Origin: Arcuatula senhousia
Lineage: Eukaryota; Mollusca; Bivalvia; Mytilida; Mytilidae
Reading direction: 5' to 3'
Assembly: GCA_963971305.1 (NCBI GenBank)
Contig: OZ020307.1
Span: 62,307,702-62,371,701, forward strand
DNA length: 64,000 nt
Position numbers and translations under genes: made by a program. Below, in pieces: positions 35,301 to 47,093 of the stretch. Each line of letters opens with the position of its first letter. Position 1 is the stretch's first letter. The notes beneath the pieces are model-generated. The model did no database searches and was not told the DNA's origin. It saw only the letters and a program-made list of their open reading frames with translations.

Positions 35301-38300
35301 ATGCCCCTCTACTTTTCTAGATGCGACATAAACAAAACTTACTTAATGTTTTAATAGAAACTTTTTCTGATGATTCATCACCATCACAAAATCCTCCAGC
35401 CATGTGCATCTCATATCTGTTAAAAAATAATGAAATAAAAATAAGACATAAAAGACTAAAGCCACTAACCCTCATATTTGGCCCTAAATCGGGCCATTTT
35501 TTTTCAAATTCATTTGGTAGATAAGATTTTTGTGGCCAAGTAGTCTAGAATGATTACTTGTTACAAAACAAAATCAATTTTAAAGTTTTCTGTACTTGTT
35601 ACGTTGTCATGACGTCATAAAGTGACGCTAAAATTGAAAATATGCTAATTTCAGCCAAATTTCACAATTTTCGATCTGGTTTTTGGTGAAAATGACATGG
35701 GCGCCACACCTCGCCCATAAATATTTTTGCTTAAATCTTATAAATACATTATTTTCTTCATATTTCAACAAAAATTTCGATGGGCGAGGGGTGGCGCCAC
35801 ATAGAAAATCACAAAATTGTGACTGAAAAACAAGTCATTTTGGCCAAAAAGTGAAAAATCAATGATTTAGGCTATTTTTGAAGGGTTATGGTACTTGAAA
35901 ATTCATTTATTCACCATAACTAAATCTTTTCTCTTATAACACAGACATCCAGCTATACATACACAAAATTTGGTGTAAAACAAACCAATTTTGATATTTG
36001 AGAATTAACAAGGCCAATAAATGGGGTTCGTGGTCCTAGTCCTTTTCTATGGATGAAAGAGTAAACTGCTACCAATGGTCCTTACTGTAAATGGGAAATT
36101 TTTCACAGGGTGTTATTTTCACGTTTTTGTAAAGTGAACCTTTCACTTGGGGGATAAATTTGTGTTTCATTTGATTAATAATACATTTTAATTACAAAAA
36201 AAATCTATTCCCGTGGGGTATATTTTCGCAGATATTTCAAAATTGTTAAATTAACGCCACGCAAAAATTTCCACTTTTATAGTATTTTCCATTGGCATTT
36301 ATGTTGTTTTTAAAGTACTGTATCTTATTCAACATTTCAAAGTGAACCTTTTAATAGAGAAATAAATTTGTGTTTCATTTGATTAATTATATATTTTAGT
36401 TACAAAAAATCTATTCGTGTGGGGGACATTTTTGCGGATATTTCAAAATACACAAAAATTTCCACATTTATGGTATTTGCCATTGGCATTAATGTTTTTT
36501 TTCTAATGTACGGTATCTTATTCAACATCTCATCATAATATCTAACACCAATAAACTTTAATTTCATTTAGCAATGAATTCTGTTAAACCTGTTCTAGGG
36601 GCTGTCTTAATTTACAGTTGATGACGCCATGTCACTTTAGGATGAAGAATATCAATAAAAGCCATGCTCCTTTGTTTTCCTTAATATCTTTGATATAATG
36701 CAATTTGATGTCATGACTATTTACTGTATATCCCTATCTTTTCAGAACAAGGACCAAAATAAATGTTTTCAAGTTTGGATCTGGCATAAAACCAATCTTG
36801 GGGTGTTAATGTATGGTCTACTACAATATTACCTGTGTTAATGTATGGTCTACTACAATATTACCTGTGTTAATGTATGGTCTACTACAATATTACCTGT
36901 GTTAATGTATGGTCTACTACAATATTACCTGTGTTAATGTATGGTCTACTACAATATTACCCGTGTTAATGTATGGTCTACTACAATATTACCTGTGTTA
37001 ATGTATGGTCTACTACAATATAACCTGTGTTAATGACTATGGTCTACTACAATATTACCTGTGTAAATGTATGGTCTACTACAATATTACCTGTGTTAAT
37101 GCATGGTCTACTACATACATGTGACGGATCTGTGATGACAAAGCTGGAATTTTTTTGGCTGGAGATTGGACAAAAAAGCGGGAGATTTTCAACGCTCATT
37201 AAAATTGCATTTCAATGTCAATAGAGGGCACTAGCGTGTGCCAAATATACATGGCTTCACTGATTAATCTCACACTGTTTATACAATCATCAGGTCAATT
37301 ATGGCAATAAACTTTTAATTAACACCAATACCTGTTAATTTAACGTCTACCTAATTGACAAACCCCTAAAACACCGGAAATGTTTAATGGCTGATCAATT
37401 AAAATGTCTATAAAATTAAAATTTTGCCATGTCTTGAAAAAGCGGGAGATTACACAAAAAGTCGTGAGAACGGGAGATGGATCAAAAAGTCGGGAGATTT
37501 CGTCTCCCGACGGGAGAATCACATGTATGCTACTACAATATTACCTGTGTAAATGTATGGTCTACTACAATATTACCTGTGTTAATGTATGGTCTACTAC
37601 AATATTACCAGTGGTAATGTATGGTCTACTACAATATTACCTGTGTTAATGTATGGTCTACTACAATATTACCTGTGTTAATGTATGGTCTACTACAATA
37701 TTACCTGTGTTAATGTATGGTCTACTACAATATTACCTGTGTTAATGTATGGTCTACTACAATATTACCCGTGTTAATGTATGGTCTACTACAATATTAC
37801 CTGTGTTAATGTATGGTCTACTACAATATAACCTGTGTTAATGACTATGGTCTACTACAATATTACCTGTGTTAATGTATGGTCTACTACAATATTACCT
37901 GTGTTAATGTATGGTCTACTACAATATTACCTGTGTTAATGACTATGGTCTACTACAATATTACCTGTGTAAATGTATGGTCTACTACAATATTACCTGT
38001 GTTAATGCATGGTCTACTACAATTGTACCTGTGTTAATGTATTGTCTACTACAATATTACCTGTGTTAATGTATGGTCTACTACAATATTACCTGTGTTA
38101 ATGTATGGTCTACTACAATATTACCTGCCACCAGGTTTGTTCTTACACAGGTCTTTCATAACCCTCATGATGTCTGCTACTGCCTTCTCACATCCATAGC
38201 CATCAAAGTGTGTTACACAAACAGCTCCAGAACCTGTAAGTACATAGAGTTATTCTTTAGGACTGTTCCAAAAATAAAGGTATTTGGTTTTGGTTTTTTG

Positions 38301-41300
38301 TGTAGGAACGATATTCATACATGTACTAGAATGGTGGTCTTCCATGGAAGCACATGTCACCTGCTACTTAAAATATTTGGTAAACAGGTAGAAGATGGGT
38401 TACAGCTATATAAGTTTGCTTTACACCACATAATACTATAGGAGGAAGCTGCATATCAAATATCAAGAGGCGGTGTCATGTAGTTGCCCAGCAAACTGAG
38501 ACAGAAATTTTTGTGACACCCCAGAATATGCAGGACAACAAAAGACGACAAATAGTGTTAAAGTGACTCCTATATGTCGCTTTGCAACACATTGCAGACA
38601 ACATAAAAAAAAAATTTAGAAAGACAGTTTTCGGCTAAAATCTATACTTACTCAGTAATATTTATCAATCAAGTCAATAGTGACAGAAAAACATGACTTT
38701 GTATATTGAATTATGTCTAAGATGAATCCTGATAGTCTAATGACACTTAATCAAACTGGTTTTCACGTACTTCATCAAAATTAATTCTTAAGACCAAAGA
38801 TCACTTGTAAATAGATTCTAAATGAGCACATGCCAAGACAAACTTCCTAAAAGGTTTTTTTTTCAGAGGTTTTTTAACAGACATGAAATTATAATAAAAA
38901 CCTAATTTGCCTGACTCCCTCCTTCTACTTTTTTCAGCAACAGTGGCCATGTTGGTTGGTCAGTACAGATAAATTTCACAGACCTTCAGGTCATTGTCAA
39001 CTAAAAGAAGTTTCAGATGACTAATCGAACTTGGAGATGAAAAGACATGAAAAAATTGAACTAAAAAGATAAAGAAACTAGAACCCGAATTATCTCCCCT
39101 GAAGGATGAAAATGAATTTCTGCATATTTCAGCTATGTAGAAAGATGGACATTTTAAATTCATGTGATTTGTACATACCCTAAAAAAAGTTTGCAGGGGT
39201 AAAACTAAAATACATGTACTTTACCTGTGTGTCTCAATACTATAATATGACATGTGGTGGCATCTTCTGATCCAATTACTTGAATTTTCTCTGAAAAATA
39301 CGGCAAAAACTCTTTTCCTTAACATTAAAAAACTGAAGACCCATGTACAAGTTAAATGAAGACATGCCACATATGATGATTATCAAAACTGATCCCAAAA
39401 TAGTGATAAAACTCAAATCTTGCAGCTTATTCACACATTGAATAAAAGGGAAAATGAGTTGACTCCCACTCCATAAAATTTATGTTAAATCAAAGTGAAG
39501 ATTTGCTTGCTTAATGTCATGAATGTAAATAAATACCTTCAGTATGTATAAACCTTGGTTAAACAGTTGAGATCTGTTGCTCGTATTCTTTTCAAATTAG
39601 CTTTAGAGGTTTCTAGATTCAATTCATCATTGATATTGTCACACCAATGGGTTACACTAAGTCATGCTAAGGATACCCCAACTCAATCATTCGAAAAACA
39701 TGAATAAGATGCCCAGTTGTAAAGGGGAGACACATTACAACTCATTGTAACAAGGAACCCAGTATAACCTCACTACCCACAAAATGAACAATGCTATAAA
39801 CAGGAAGAAGTTATCATACAGAACTAATTTTAATACTTGCAATAAAGGACCTCATACTGAACTCCTATACGAAATTTCAAGTAGTTGCTGAGAAAACTGT
39901 TACGAAAGTTATGTTTCAGACGGAGGGGAGGACGGAAGGACAGACGGACAGAGGTAAACCAGTATACCCCACCTCTTCTTCTAGGCGGGGGTATAATAAA
40001 GCTGTGTACCAAATTTGAAATCCCTTGAGAAGAAGCAGAGAAATCTGTTACAAAAGTTTGTAACAGACTGACAGAAGTACAGATTGACAGACAAGGTGAT
40101 TGCAATATAGAACCTCTCTTACTAGTGGGGGTATAAAAACCTACCATCGTCAGAACTTGTAGCAGCAAATTCTCTCTGACCAACATACAACAGACCAATA
40201 GGTACAATCTTCTTTACTGGGGTAGATTTCAACTTCTTGGCAGATTCCTTCAAGAAAAAAAAAGATAAGGTGAAGTAATAAAATATGCAGCAATAAAAAA
40301 AATCATAAAGTCATGCTGCAGTTGCTTAAGTGATTTTCCATAGGAATAACTACACACAATAAACTTGCTACACACCAAGTTTCTCTTAATTCTGTTAACA
40401 GGTTTTAAAAGACAATGCAAAAAAAACAACATATGAGTATTTGTACAAGGGCTACAAAGCTGTCACTGTGAAGATTAAAATTTTCTTGTGATCTGCAAAA
40501 ACAGTTGTTCTTCTTTTATTCCAAATTTCATTTAATTCTGAGAGTTTATGCAGTAACAATGATTTATGAGGATTTTTTCCTGGTAATATTCATATGGTGT
40601 TCTTTCTACATATACATGTAAAAAGAATAAAACTGAAGTAGCTTTGTCATGTCATTTAAGTGTAAGTATTGAACATTTTTCTCACTGAGATACATGTTTT
40701 AAATGCTATTAAAATATAAACTAATTTAACATAAATGCAATGCATCTATAATCAAAGTTTAATGTATTCTTCTGCTGCAAAAAGTAAATGAATATAAATG
40801 GGTATTTTATTACAATATGGTATTATAATTTGTCTTATCAACAATCACATCTCATAAATTACTTCTCAAATGACCACATTTAATTGATCCATTTTAATTT
40901 TAATAATATGGGTTATCTATTCATTACAAATCAGTGGTGTTGACAGGTTTTTGAAATAAAGCTTACTAATATTTTGCAGATCTTAATATACCATAGTTTT
41001 AGTCATTCCTGCCAAGTTTTATTAGAATATGTATGAAGTGTCAGACTGTCTAGGTCTATTGTAAAATATAGTAAAGAATTAATGGACTGGAAATAAATGT
41101 GGCACAATGACAACTTTAATTTATAACAGTTGCCAAGATAAGCACAGAAACACCAAGACCACACATGTCATCATGTGACAATTCTATTGAGCTTGCACCA
41201 AAATTGTAGATTCTTAATACTCCAAAATCATTTACCGTGTTTACTAGTATCCATGTATATCTATTATTCTAGACCTGAACATCATTTTGCAGTTAGTCAA

Positions 41301-41626
41301 ATCACATTGTAAAAACTTTTTGAATTATTTGAATATAATGCTGAGTAACATCATCCAGAACATGCTGATTTAGCCATTTATATTTTTTTTGCAGGTGCAG
41401 AGGGTTAGGAGGTGGGTTTCATAACCAAATTAAAAAATTAAGACCATCTTCATTTCCAATCTTATTTATAAACCAGTAAAATTATTTTTTTAATAGTATT
41501 ATAAGATGATAAATATCTGGCTCTTACCGTATCTAAAACACTTACTTTAAAATTAAACCTGGAAAAGAATTCCTGGACAGAATTGGGTACAGCTCCTATT
41601 GGACTTCCATCTATCATTAAAGGCAT
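29373..41626 (-). CDS. NTAN1: Protein N-terminal asparagine amidohydrolase
   Basis: NTAN1 deamidates N-terminal Asn to Asp, feeding proteins into the Arg/N-degron pathway. Ten coding exons on the minus strand: 41546-41626, 40145-40247, 39225-39290, 38125-38233, 35343-35416, 34487-34540, 32793-32846, 31980-32080, 31003-31116 and 29373-29537 (TGA 29373-29375). All junctions are GT-AG and all phases agree, giving 306 residues against 310 in human. It starts MPLMIDG; the N-terminal Met-Pro matches the mammalian enzyme. The motif SEDATTCHIIVLRHTG holds the catalytic cysteine, which falls at residue 75 as in human. Later blocks EEIHLVTACVC, FPVIYGLAVNVRTGDIYRA and HLSTSPEQEPPHF align with human NTAN1. 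An in-frame TAA lies upstream of the ATG, and a CTTTTTTCAG acceptor 5' of it suggests a 5'UTR exon. A second donor 18 bp downstream (exon end 41528) would add six residues. Confidence 0.95.
30082..30224. mobile_element. Foldback MITE in NTAN1 intron
   Basis: Arms of about 60 bp: ACAATTGTGTCC at the left pairs with GGACACAATTGT at the right, and ATTGTAATCCCTCAGGGTTG pairs with the inverse copy. The loop is 18 bp or so. I could not assign a target duplication because the ends are themselves palindromic. Confidence 0.75.
31117..31979. other. NTAN1 intron, no inserted element recognised
   Basis: AT-rich intron with one small hairpin (ATTATCTCACCCTTAAAAGG then TAAGAGAGATAATT, 31719-31752). No repeat ends or open frames worth reporting. 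Confidence 0.5.
32600..32720 (-). mobile_element. F4 fragment in NTAN1 intron
   Basis: On the minus strand GGGGCATTATGTC and TTTTTGACATATA match the F4 tail, and CCCCCCTAATTTTGTAG with CGAACACTATATT matches a head region. The order is compressed, as in the minimal copy at 9529. Confidence 0.5.
33407..34360 (-). mobile_element. F3 repeat element, copy B, both ends intact
   Basis: On the minus strand the head TATACGACCGCAAA folds with TTTGCGGACGTATA, then GCTGTCGTTGTCGTTG. Repeated core blocks carry GGGGCCAAAAATGG-like and ATTCATTTGATTTTG sequence. The tail has GTTGCGGTCGTATCATG and the GCTGCGC-TCG-GCGTAGC hairpin followed by TTTTTATT. It is the most complete F3 copy in the window and shows the empty form of the site that F1 occupies in copy C. 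Confidence 0.8.
34910..35328 (-). mobile_element. F4 element abutting an NTAN1 exon
   Basis: The tail AAAACAAGAATATGTCCGAA is at the left and a head-like AAAATGCCCCTCTAC with TTTTCTAGATG at the right. The core has two units sharing ATCATATTCTAATAAATG-like and GTAACTTAAAC blocks. The head lies within about 20 bp of the splice donor of the NTAN1 exon that ends at 35343. Confidence 0.55.
35698..35803. repeat. Inverted repeat with GC-rich arms
   Basis: GGCGCCACACCTCGCCCAT and ATGGGCGAGGGGTGGCGCC face each other across about 60 bp of AT-rich sequence. GC-rich arms are unusual in this AT-rich intron. Weaker inverted similarity extends outward (AAATTGTGA against TTTCACAATTTT), so this may be the centre of a larger MITE. 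Confidence 0.65.
36090..36500. repeat. Tandem pair of related AT-rich blocks
   Basis: Two blocks of about 200 bp share AAGTGAACCTTT, AAATTTGTGTTTCATTTGAT, ATCTATTC and CAAAAATTTCCAC. Both resemble 19835-20048. Confidence 0.5.
36803..37113 (-). repeat. 32-bp minisatellite, first block (10 units)
   Basis: Ten 32-bp units containing TTAATGTATGGTCTACTACA and ATATTACC. On the minus strand each unit join reads ACACAG-GTAATATTG, a splice-donor look-alike. The order of unit variants (CCCGTG, ATATAACC, GACTATGG, GTAAATG, GCATGG) recurs in the second block, showing a block duplication. Confidence 0.9.
37114..37529. mobile_element. 416-bp insertion splitting the minisatellite
   Basis: Inverted ends CATACATGTGA and TCACATGTATG are flanked by CTACTA on both sides (37108-37113 and 37530-37535), a 6-bp target duplication inside a minisatellite unit. 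Inside are GCGGGAGATT repeats and the palindrome TCTCCCGACGGGAGA. No coding sequence. Confidence 0.7.
37530..38127 (-). repeat. 32-bp minisatellite, second block (about 19 units), running into an NTAN1 exon
   Basis: The same unit as the block at 36803. The last unit reaches the NTAN1 exon that ends at 38125: the real donor, GGCAG-GTAATATTG, uses unit sequence from the GT onward. Reading past this donor meets TAA at once (AGG TAA), so use of any downstream copy as donor would truncate the protein. Confidence 0.9.
39895..40141 (-). mobile_element. F8 heads next to an NTAN1 exon
   Basis: TATTATACCCCCGCCTAG pairs with GTGGGGTATACTGG (39962-39997, minus strand), with a GTCCGTCTGTCC tract beside it. 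A second, partial TTTTATACCCCCAC head ends at 40138, about 7 bp from the donor of the NTAN1 exon at 40145. The block between shares AATCTGTTACAAAAG with the left part, so two tandem or nested copies are likely. Confidence 0.5.
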
Positions 41627-41639
41627 ACTTCTATCTAGT

Positions 41640-42900
41640 TACAGATCACATTCATCTAGCTGAAAAAAGGAGAGTCCTGTTCATAAACAAAACATGTACA
41701 TGTATGTAATAACACCAAATTCTTGGAAAGTAGCTAAGAAAGAAATGTCTTTTAAACATTTAAGTGGAATGTAACTAAAAATAAATGTAGTTACTGAACC
41801 ATAATGTTCTGTAGGGTATATTAATGATTAACATCTTTACATGTATAAAGTTTCAGGATGATCTAACTATCAAACACTTTAAGCAATATTGCCGCAAGAA
41901 TAGCTATATAACAATATATCATATTTGCATAATACCATTGAGTGTTTCTGCTTTGTTCAGTAAAATACGCAAGGAAAAATTACTAAAAGTCTTAAGTATA
42001 AAACATGTGGTTTTGCTATTTTAGCAGTCTGGTCTGTTATGTTTTTAATCTTTTTTTAAGCCCTTGTCCTCTTTTTATTGATACATATCGACATGACATT
42101 GCATGATTATTGCATAAGTCTTAAGTACTTTAATCCATAATATTGGCAATAGAATTAACAGAACATCAATGGGCTAATTTTATCTACAGCTAGCTATTTA
42201 ACCCTGTGTGATACTGTTCAAATCATACTTTGAAGTTTACAAAACAGTGCTGTGTCAAATCTTAAGTAAATCATCATAGATTCTACAAATCAATGATCAG
42301 AATATACACAGAACATGTGAGAAACAAATTCTATCTCAAATCTTATCTATGGACTACCATTTCTTATATTGTACAGTTGAATCCAAACCAGAACGATTTA
42401 GAATTAAAAATCTTGGAGGTTGATATTTCATGTATTAACTGTATGAACAAGTACTGATAAGATATTTTACTACTCTTATCAAATTTGGGAAATAATATTT
42501 GTTCTGATAAAAATTTAAACCGTTACAATTTGATCAAAAATCTAAACATGTCAATAATGTTTCTTAATTGTATTTGTATAACAATCATCCTCTGTAATGA
42601 TGTATGTTATATTCAACATCAAGATGACAGTGTCAACTTGTACACAATTTGTATTTTATACATCTGAAATGTATATCGTTGATCCAACTGATTAACATGA
42701 AACTGATACAACCTAACACACGACCAGTTCGCAAAGGTAGTGGTAGAGGAGAATTTTCCCATGGAATTTATGTTACAGCAGCCCAAAATATTAGGCCTGA
42801 CTAGTAGCCAGTGATTGGAAAAACTTTTGGATAATTTTTTTCGTGCAAACACATGCAGAACATCTTTGCATAAGGATTCAATAAACAAAGGAAAATAAAA
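41640..42900. other. Region upstream of NTAN1, nothing else recognised
   Basis: It should hold the NTAN1 5'UTR exon and promoter; I cannot place either. Small open frames here lack any domain signal. Confidence 0.4.
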
Positions 42901-42908
42901 CTAAAAAA

Positions 42909-43527
42909 TGTGCTTATGAGCCACATGATGGCCCTCCCATTCTTGAAATATCATTGACCCCAAATGTGTATAACCTGGGTTATGGACCTTAACCAAGAAC
43001 TTAACCATGTCGTTCATGCATAAAATATAGGTCACAGTGACCTTATTTCTAGTGGGTGGTGTAGTCCTTCCCAAGACCCATCTCGTGGTGAAATATCATT
43101 GACCTCCAACAAGTAGTATCCAAGTAATGGACCTTAACCAAGAACTTAACCAAAGTCATTCATGCATAAAATATAGGTCACAGTGACCAAATTTTTAATG
43201 GGTGGTGTCATCCTACCCAAGACACATCAAGTGGTGAAATATCATTGACCCTCAACTATAATCTAGTATCCGAGTAATGGACCTTAACCAAAAACTTAAC
43301 TGAAGTCATTCATGCGTAAAATATAGGTCACAGTGACCTAATTTCTAGTGGGTGGTGTCACCTTACCCAAGACCCATCTAGTGGTGAAATATCATTGACA
43401 CCCAACATATAGTATTAGAGTAATGGACCTTAACCAAGAACTTAACCAAAGTGTTACGAACGTACGGACGGACGGACAAGGGTAAAACTATAAGGCCATT
43501 CCACATACGTGGTCAGGCCATAAAAAC
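42909..43527 (-). mobile_element. F7 repeat element (HINE-like)
   Basis: On the minus strand the head TTTTATGGCCTGACCACGTA folds with TGTGGAATGGCC, followed by a GTCCGTCCGTCCGT tract. About four core units of 120-130 bp hold GGTTAAGGTCCAT, GGTCACTGTGACC-like and CAATGATATTTCAC. The tail has GGGCCATCATGTGG and an ATGTGGCTCAT end. Confidence 0.65.
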
Positions 43528-43529
43528 CT

Positions 43530-45590
43530 TCCTGGCAGTACCATTCAAAATTTCCATGCACAATCTTGAGTTGATAGGTAATGGATATAAAAGAGAAAGA
43601 TAAGCCCCCCTCCCCAAAACACCCTAAAAAGCAAGTATTACTTACTATCAATCTTTATTCTTAGAGTATTAATGTTAAAAATTCATAATTCCTTATAGAT
43701 CAATGTCCCTAAAATAATCTCTCATGTACAAGTCATCTACTATAAGATCTTAAAAGTGGAACATTTTGTTTAAGTTACCTTTTATGGACATAACAAGTAA
43801 TGTCTTAGGGTTTGGTCAAATTTATATAGTGGTTTCTCTATAATGTTCATAATAAAAATCTTAAAAGTTATTAAACCACTTACTTTATAACAGGTCTTTT
43901 GTTTTATTTTACAACATAAAATCAAAATATTATTACAGCCATAAAATTTTTATAGAATTTTATATTAACCTACATGTTTTTCAAAACATAACTTCTTACA
44001 AGTATTTCAAAGCATATATGCAAACATTTTAAATGTTCAAGAATTCAAACTAATGAAATACTGGTGCAAAGTTCTCAATCAAGACTTGCTTGTTGTTATA
44101 GTAAAAGCTCTAAGGAGTGAAAAAGACTTCAATAATACACCTATTTTACTGCAATAAAGGGCTATAACTCATAAATCATTATAAATGTGGATTGTTATAT
44201 AATAATTTGTATTTGACTAAAATACAAATTGAATATGTGTTATAACTTCAATCAAATTTAAATTATCTTCAATCTGTCATGTTTGTTTGTAAATATACCT
44301 TCAGTGCCTGAAAAACATGTGAGAAATTGCTGATCATTTTGTGCATATGTACACACTTCTCATTATTGTGGAGTATCCAGAAATTTCTAAAAGGGGGCCC
44401 ACTGATTGGCTTAGAGGGGCCCACTTTGGTCCTTCTTCAATGATTTTAATATATCCAACAAATTCTTTTACCAAAAGGGGAGCCCAGTCCCTCTGGGTCT
44501 CCCACAGCACAATGCATGTGTTACATGTTGTTTTGACATTTTAAATTTTATCCAAAAAAAATCTTGCATTGTTTGTACATAAGTATTTGCCACTTTTATT
44601 ATAAGAGAACATTTTTGAAATATAGACAGCATTACTTTAAAAACAAAATACATTATCAAAACAAGTACATGAAGCATAACATTTTACTTATGTGTTTTTT
44701 TATATCACCAGTAAAAATGTGCAAACCAAATTTTAATCTGATATGCAATTTTTTTCAACATTTTCTACTTATATCATTATCATTATCTATATTATGTGTC
44801 AAAAACTGTATAAAAGTTAAATGACAATAAAGATTTGTATTCATAAAAAAAATGCATTTTTTAATTTATACAGCTTCAAATCTTTGAACAGAAAATTATA
44901 ATATGCACATTAAAATAGAACATTAAGCATACTTACTGGTAAAATTGCTGATTTATTAAACTAAACTGTGTCACAGTACAAAAGTTCAATCAACCATGAA
45001 GTATTCAATGATTCCTGGCTATTTTCATTGGTCTTTTCATCTATTTAAAATATACACCATAAAACATTAAAATATGATCTGTTTTTCTTTACAACAATGT
45101 CAAAAACATTTAAAAGCATCCAATACCCAATTTGAAAGCTTCTGATTATCCTAATCAGACCTAAAGAACCTGTTACCTCAAAAGCCAATATTGTAAATGG
45201 ACGTTATCGATTGTTAATCTGAATGTTTAGAATCGATTTAAATTCAACCGAAATATAGTCCATGTACTATTGTAGTATGTATTGTAAATAAAATTTAAAT
45301 TTCTGATAAATGCAAAGAGCTTATCAATACAATTCTATAAAGTGAAATCCAATCTAGCAGAAGTAAAAATTTAAAACAGCTTTATATAGTATGGTGTTTG
45401 TTTTTTAATATATATATTTCTGTTATTTTGAATGAATGAGCAACAAGAGTTATCCAACTTTTAACAATACTAAAAAACATGAACACTCTATCAATTAGAG
45501 TAAGTACTGATTTATGAGCTGCAGCCAGAGTAGAAAAGTATTGTCTTTTATCTAATCATCTTATCGTTTTGATTATAATCTAAGGTTGCA
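43530..45590. other. AT-rich intergenic DNA, no gene seen
   Basis: No splice-supported frame or repeat ends. A small GGGGCCCAC duplication is near 44395 and 44416. Short open frames at 44341-44824 look like chance frames. Confidence 0.45.
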
Positions 45591-45592
45591 TT

Positions 45593-45730
45593 TATAAACT
45601 TTGTCAGCTGAAGGGTTGGGGGTTAAATGTGGTAAGATGACCTTTGACAAGCCTACCCCATAAGCTTAATCTGAAAATCAGAAATCTGAAATTTTTTAGC
45701 TTACACTAAACTAAGATGTCAAATTGTGGT
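45593..45730 (+). repeat. 138-bp direct repeat, first copy
   Basis: Identical by eye to 47094-47231, offset by 1501 bp. It contains GAAGGGTTGGGGGTTAAATG and AGCTTACACTAAACTAAG. The sequence has no gene or element ends that I recognise. Confidence 0.9.
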
Positions 45731-46469
45731 CTTCATCTTGACATGTTTTTATATGAAATAATTAATGCCATTGAGATAAACACAAGTTATGCCAGGAAAC
45801 TCAGTTTTTATTAGCTCATTACTTGAGACATTTTATTTTTTCATCCATGTAAACTCAATCTTTAACTGTAACCTCTACAAAAACATGAATTTAATTGTAC
45901 AACATGTAGGTGTCTAATAAAAATTATACACTGTCACAAGTGCTCATAAAACTTTACATTGCTACTTATATATGTACAAGTATTGAAAAATCACTTAACC
46001 AGAAAACTAAGGTCAAGAGATTGGGATGAAAAGTTATGTGCTAAGCTACTTACTGGGGCAAATGCATACATGTACCAAGTTTCATTAACATATGACATAA
46101 AGTTCTTAAAATCTGGAGGTGCTCATTAAACTTTATTGGTGGTGTACGCCACCATTGCTGCCACCAGTCAACTCATACTCATTCTACTGCACTTCCGTCT
46201 CGCTCAGTTTTCAAGATAAAAGCTACATGTCACATTTATTTTAATATGTCGGCCCTACCTGTTCAAGTATCTGACCTTGAACATAATAAGTATTGTTAAA
46301 ATGAGTGTTAGTTTCATGAAAATGACAAAAATTCAACCAAAATGGGTTTTTTTTTTCAAATAGTCTGAATTTAAAATTCAAAACACTGGGTTTCTCTTTA
46401 AAATTTGTAATGCACATGATCTACACAATGTCTCTTGATAATCAGTCAGGACTACTACTGAAAAAAGTG

Positions 46470-46805
46470 ATCTTTAAAAATCACCCAAATAAGTGATAGT
46501 GAATGAATTACCAAGAGTTATTCCTCTTAAAGGGATACAAAAATTACTTATTTAAGCGATTTCTTAAAGGTTAAAAAATCACTTTGAACAGTGATTTTCT
46601 GATCATCTCATGAAATACTCAAAGACAACTATTAAGAAAGAGTGAAAAAGAAACTAGTACACTTCTTAAGATGTACACTGTCCATATAGATTGAATGTAT
46701 TGATCTTAATAAAAATATTAGGCCGTTGAAATAAAATCACTTAGATCAGTGATTTCATGAAATTTTAATCTAAAAAATCACTAAAACAAGTGATTTTCAA
46801 CTTTT
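46470..46805. repeat. Cluster of small inverted AAATCACTT units
   Basis: AAATCACTT and its inverse AAGTGATTT recur about a dozen times in both orientations, for example AAAATCACTTAGATCAGTGA near 46733. The pattern could fold locally. I cannot assign it to a known element. Confidence 0.5.
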
Positions 46806-47093
46806 TTACTCCCTAACTTCGGCCATCGAGAACATTCAAATTTTCATCGAGAACATACCTTTTTCTTTTTAAAAAACCAAAGTTAAAAGATCAAATTTAT
46901 CAGGAAAATTATAGATTCCTATGGGAAAATTCCAGATTCCATGAATTCAGCCATCAAAGATTAAGGAAAAATGTGGAAAAAATGCACAAAAATGGTTATA
47001 GTTAAAAAACCTTTCCTTTAACTAGTCATTTAACTACATAAATGATGATGTTGTCTCAATTGGCAACAAAGGGACACTTAACTTAATAGTTAA

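Noticed and set aside
36803..38127. Regular 32-bp direct repeats resembling a CRISPR array
   Set aside because: The units are contiguous with no unique spacers, no cas genes are present, and the DNA is eukaryotic. It is a minisatellite.
38073..38441. 122-residue plus-strand frame across the minisatellite and beyond
   Set aside because: It is antisense to a confirmed NTAN1 exon and built largely from repeat units.
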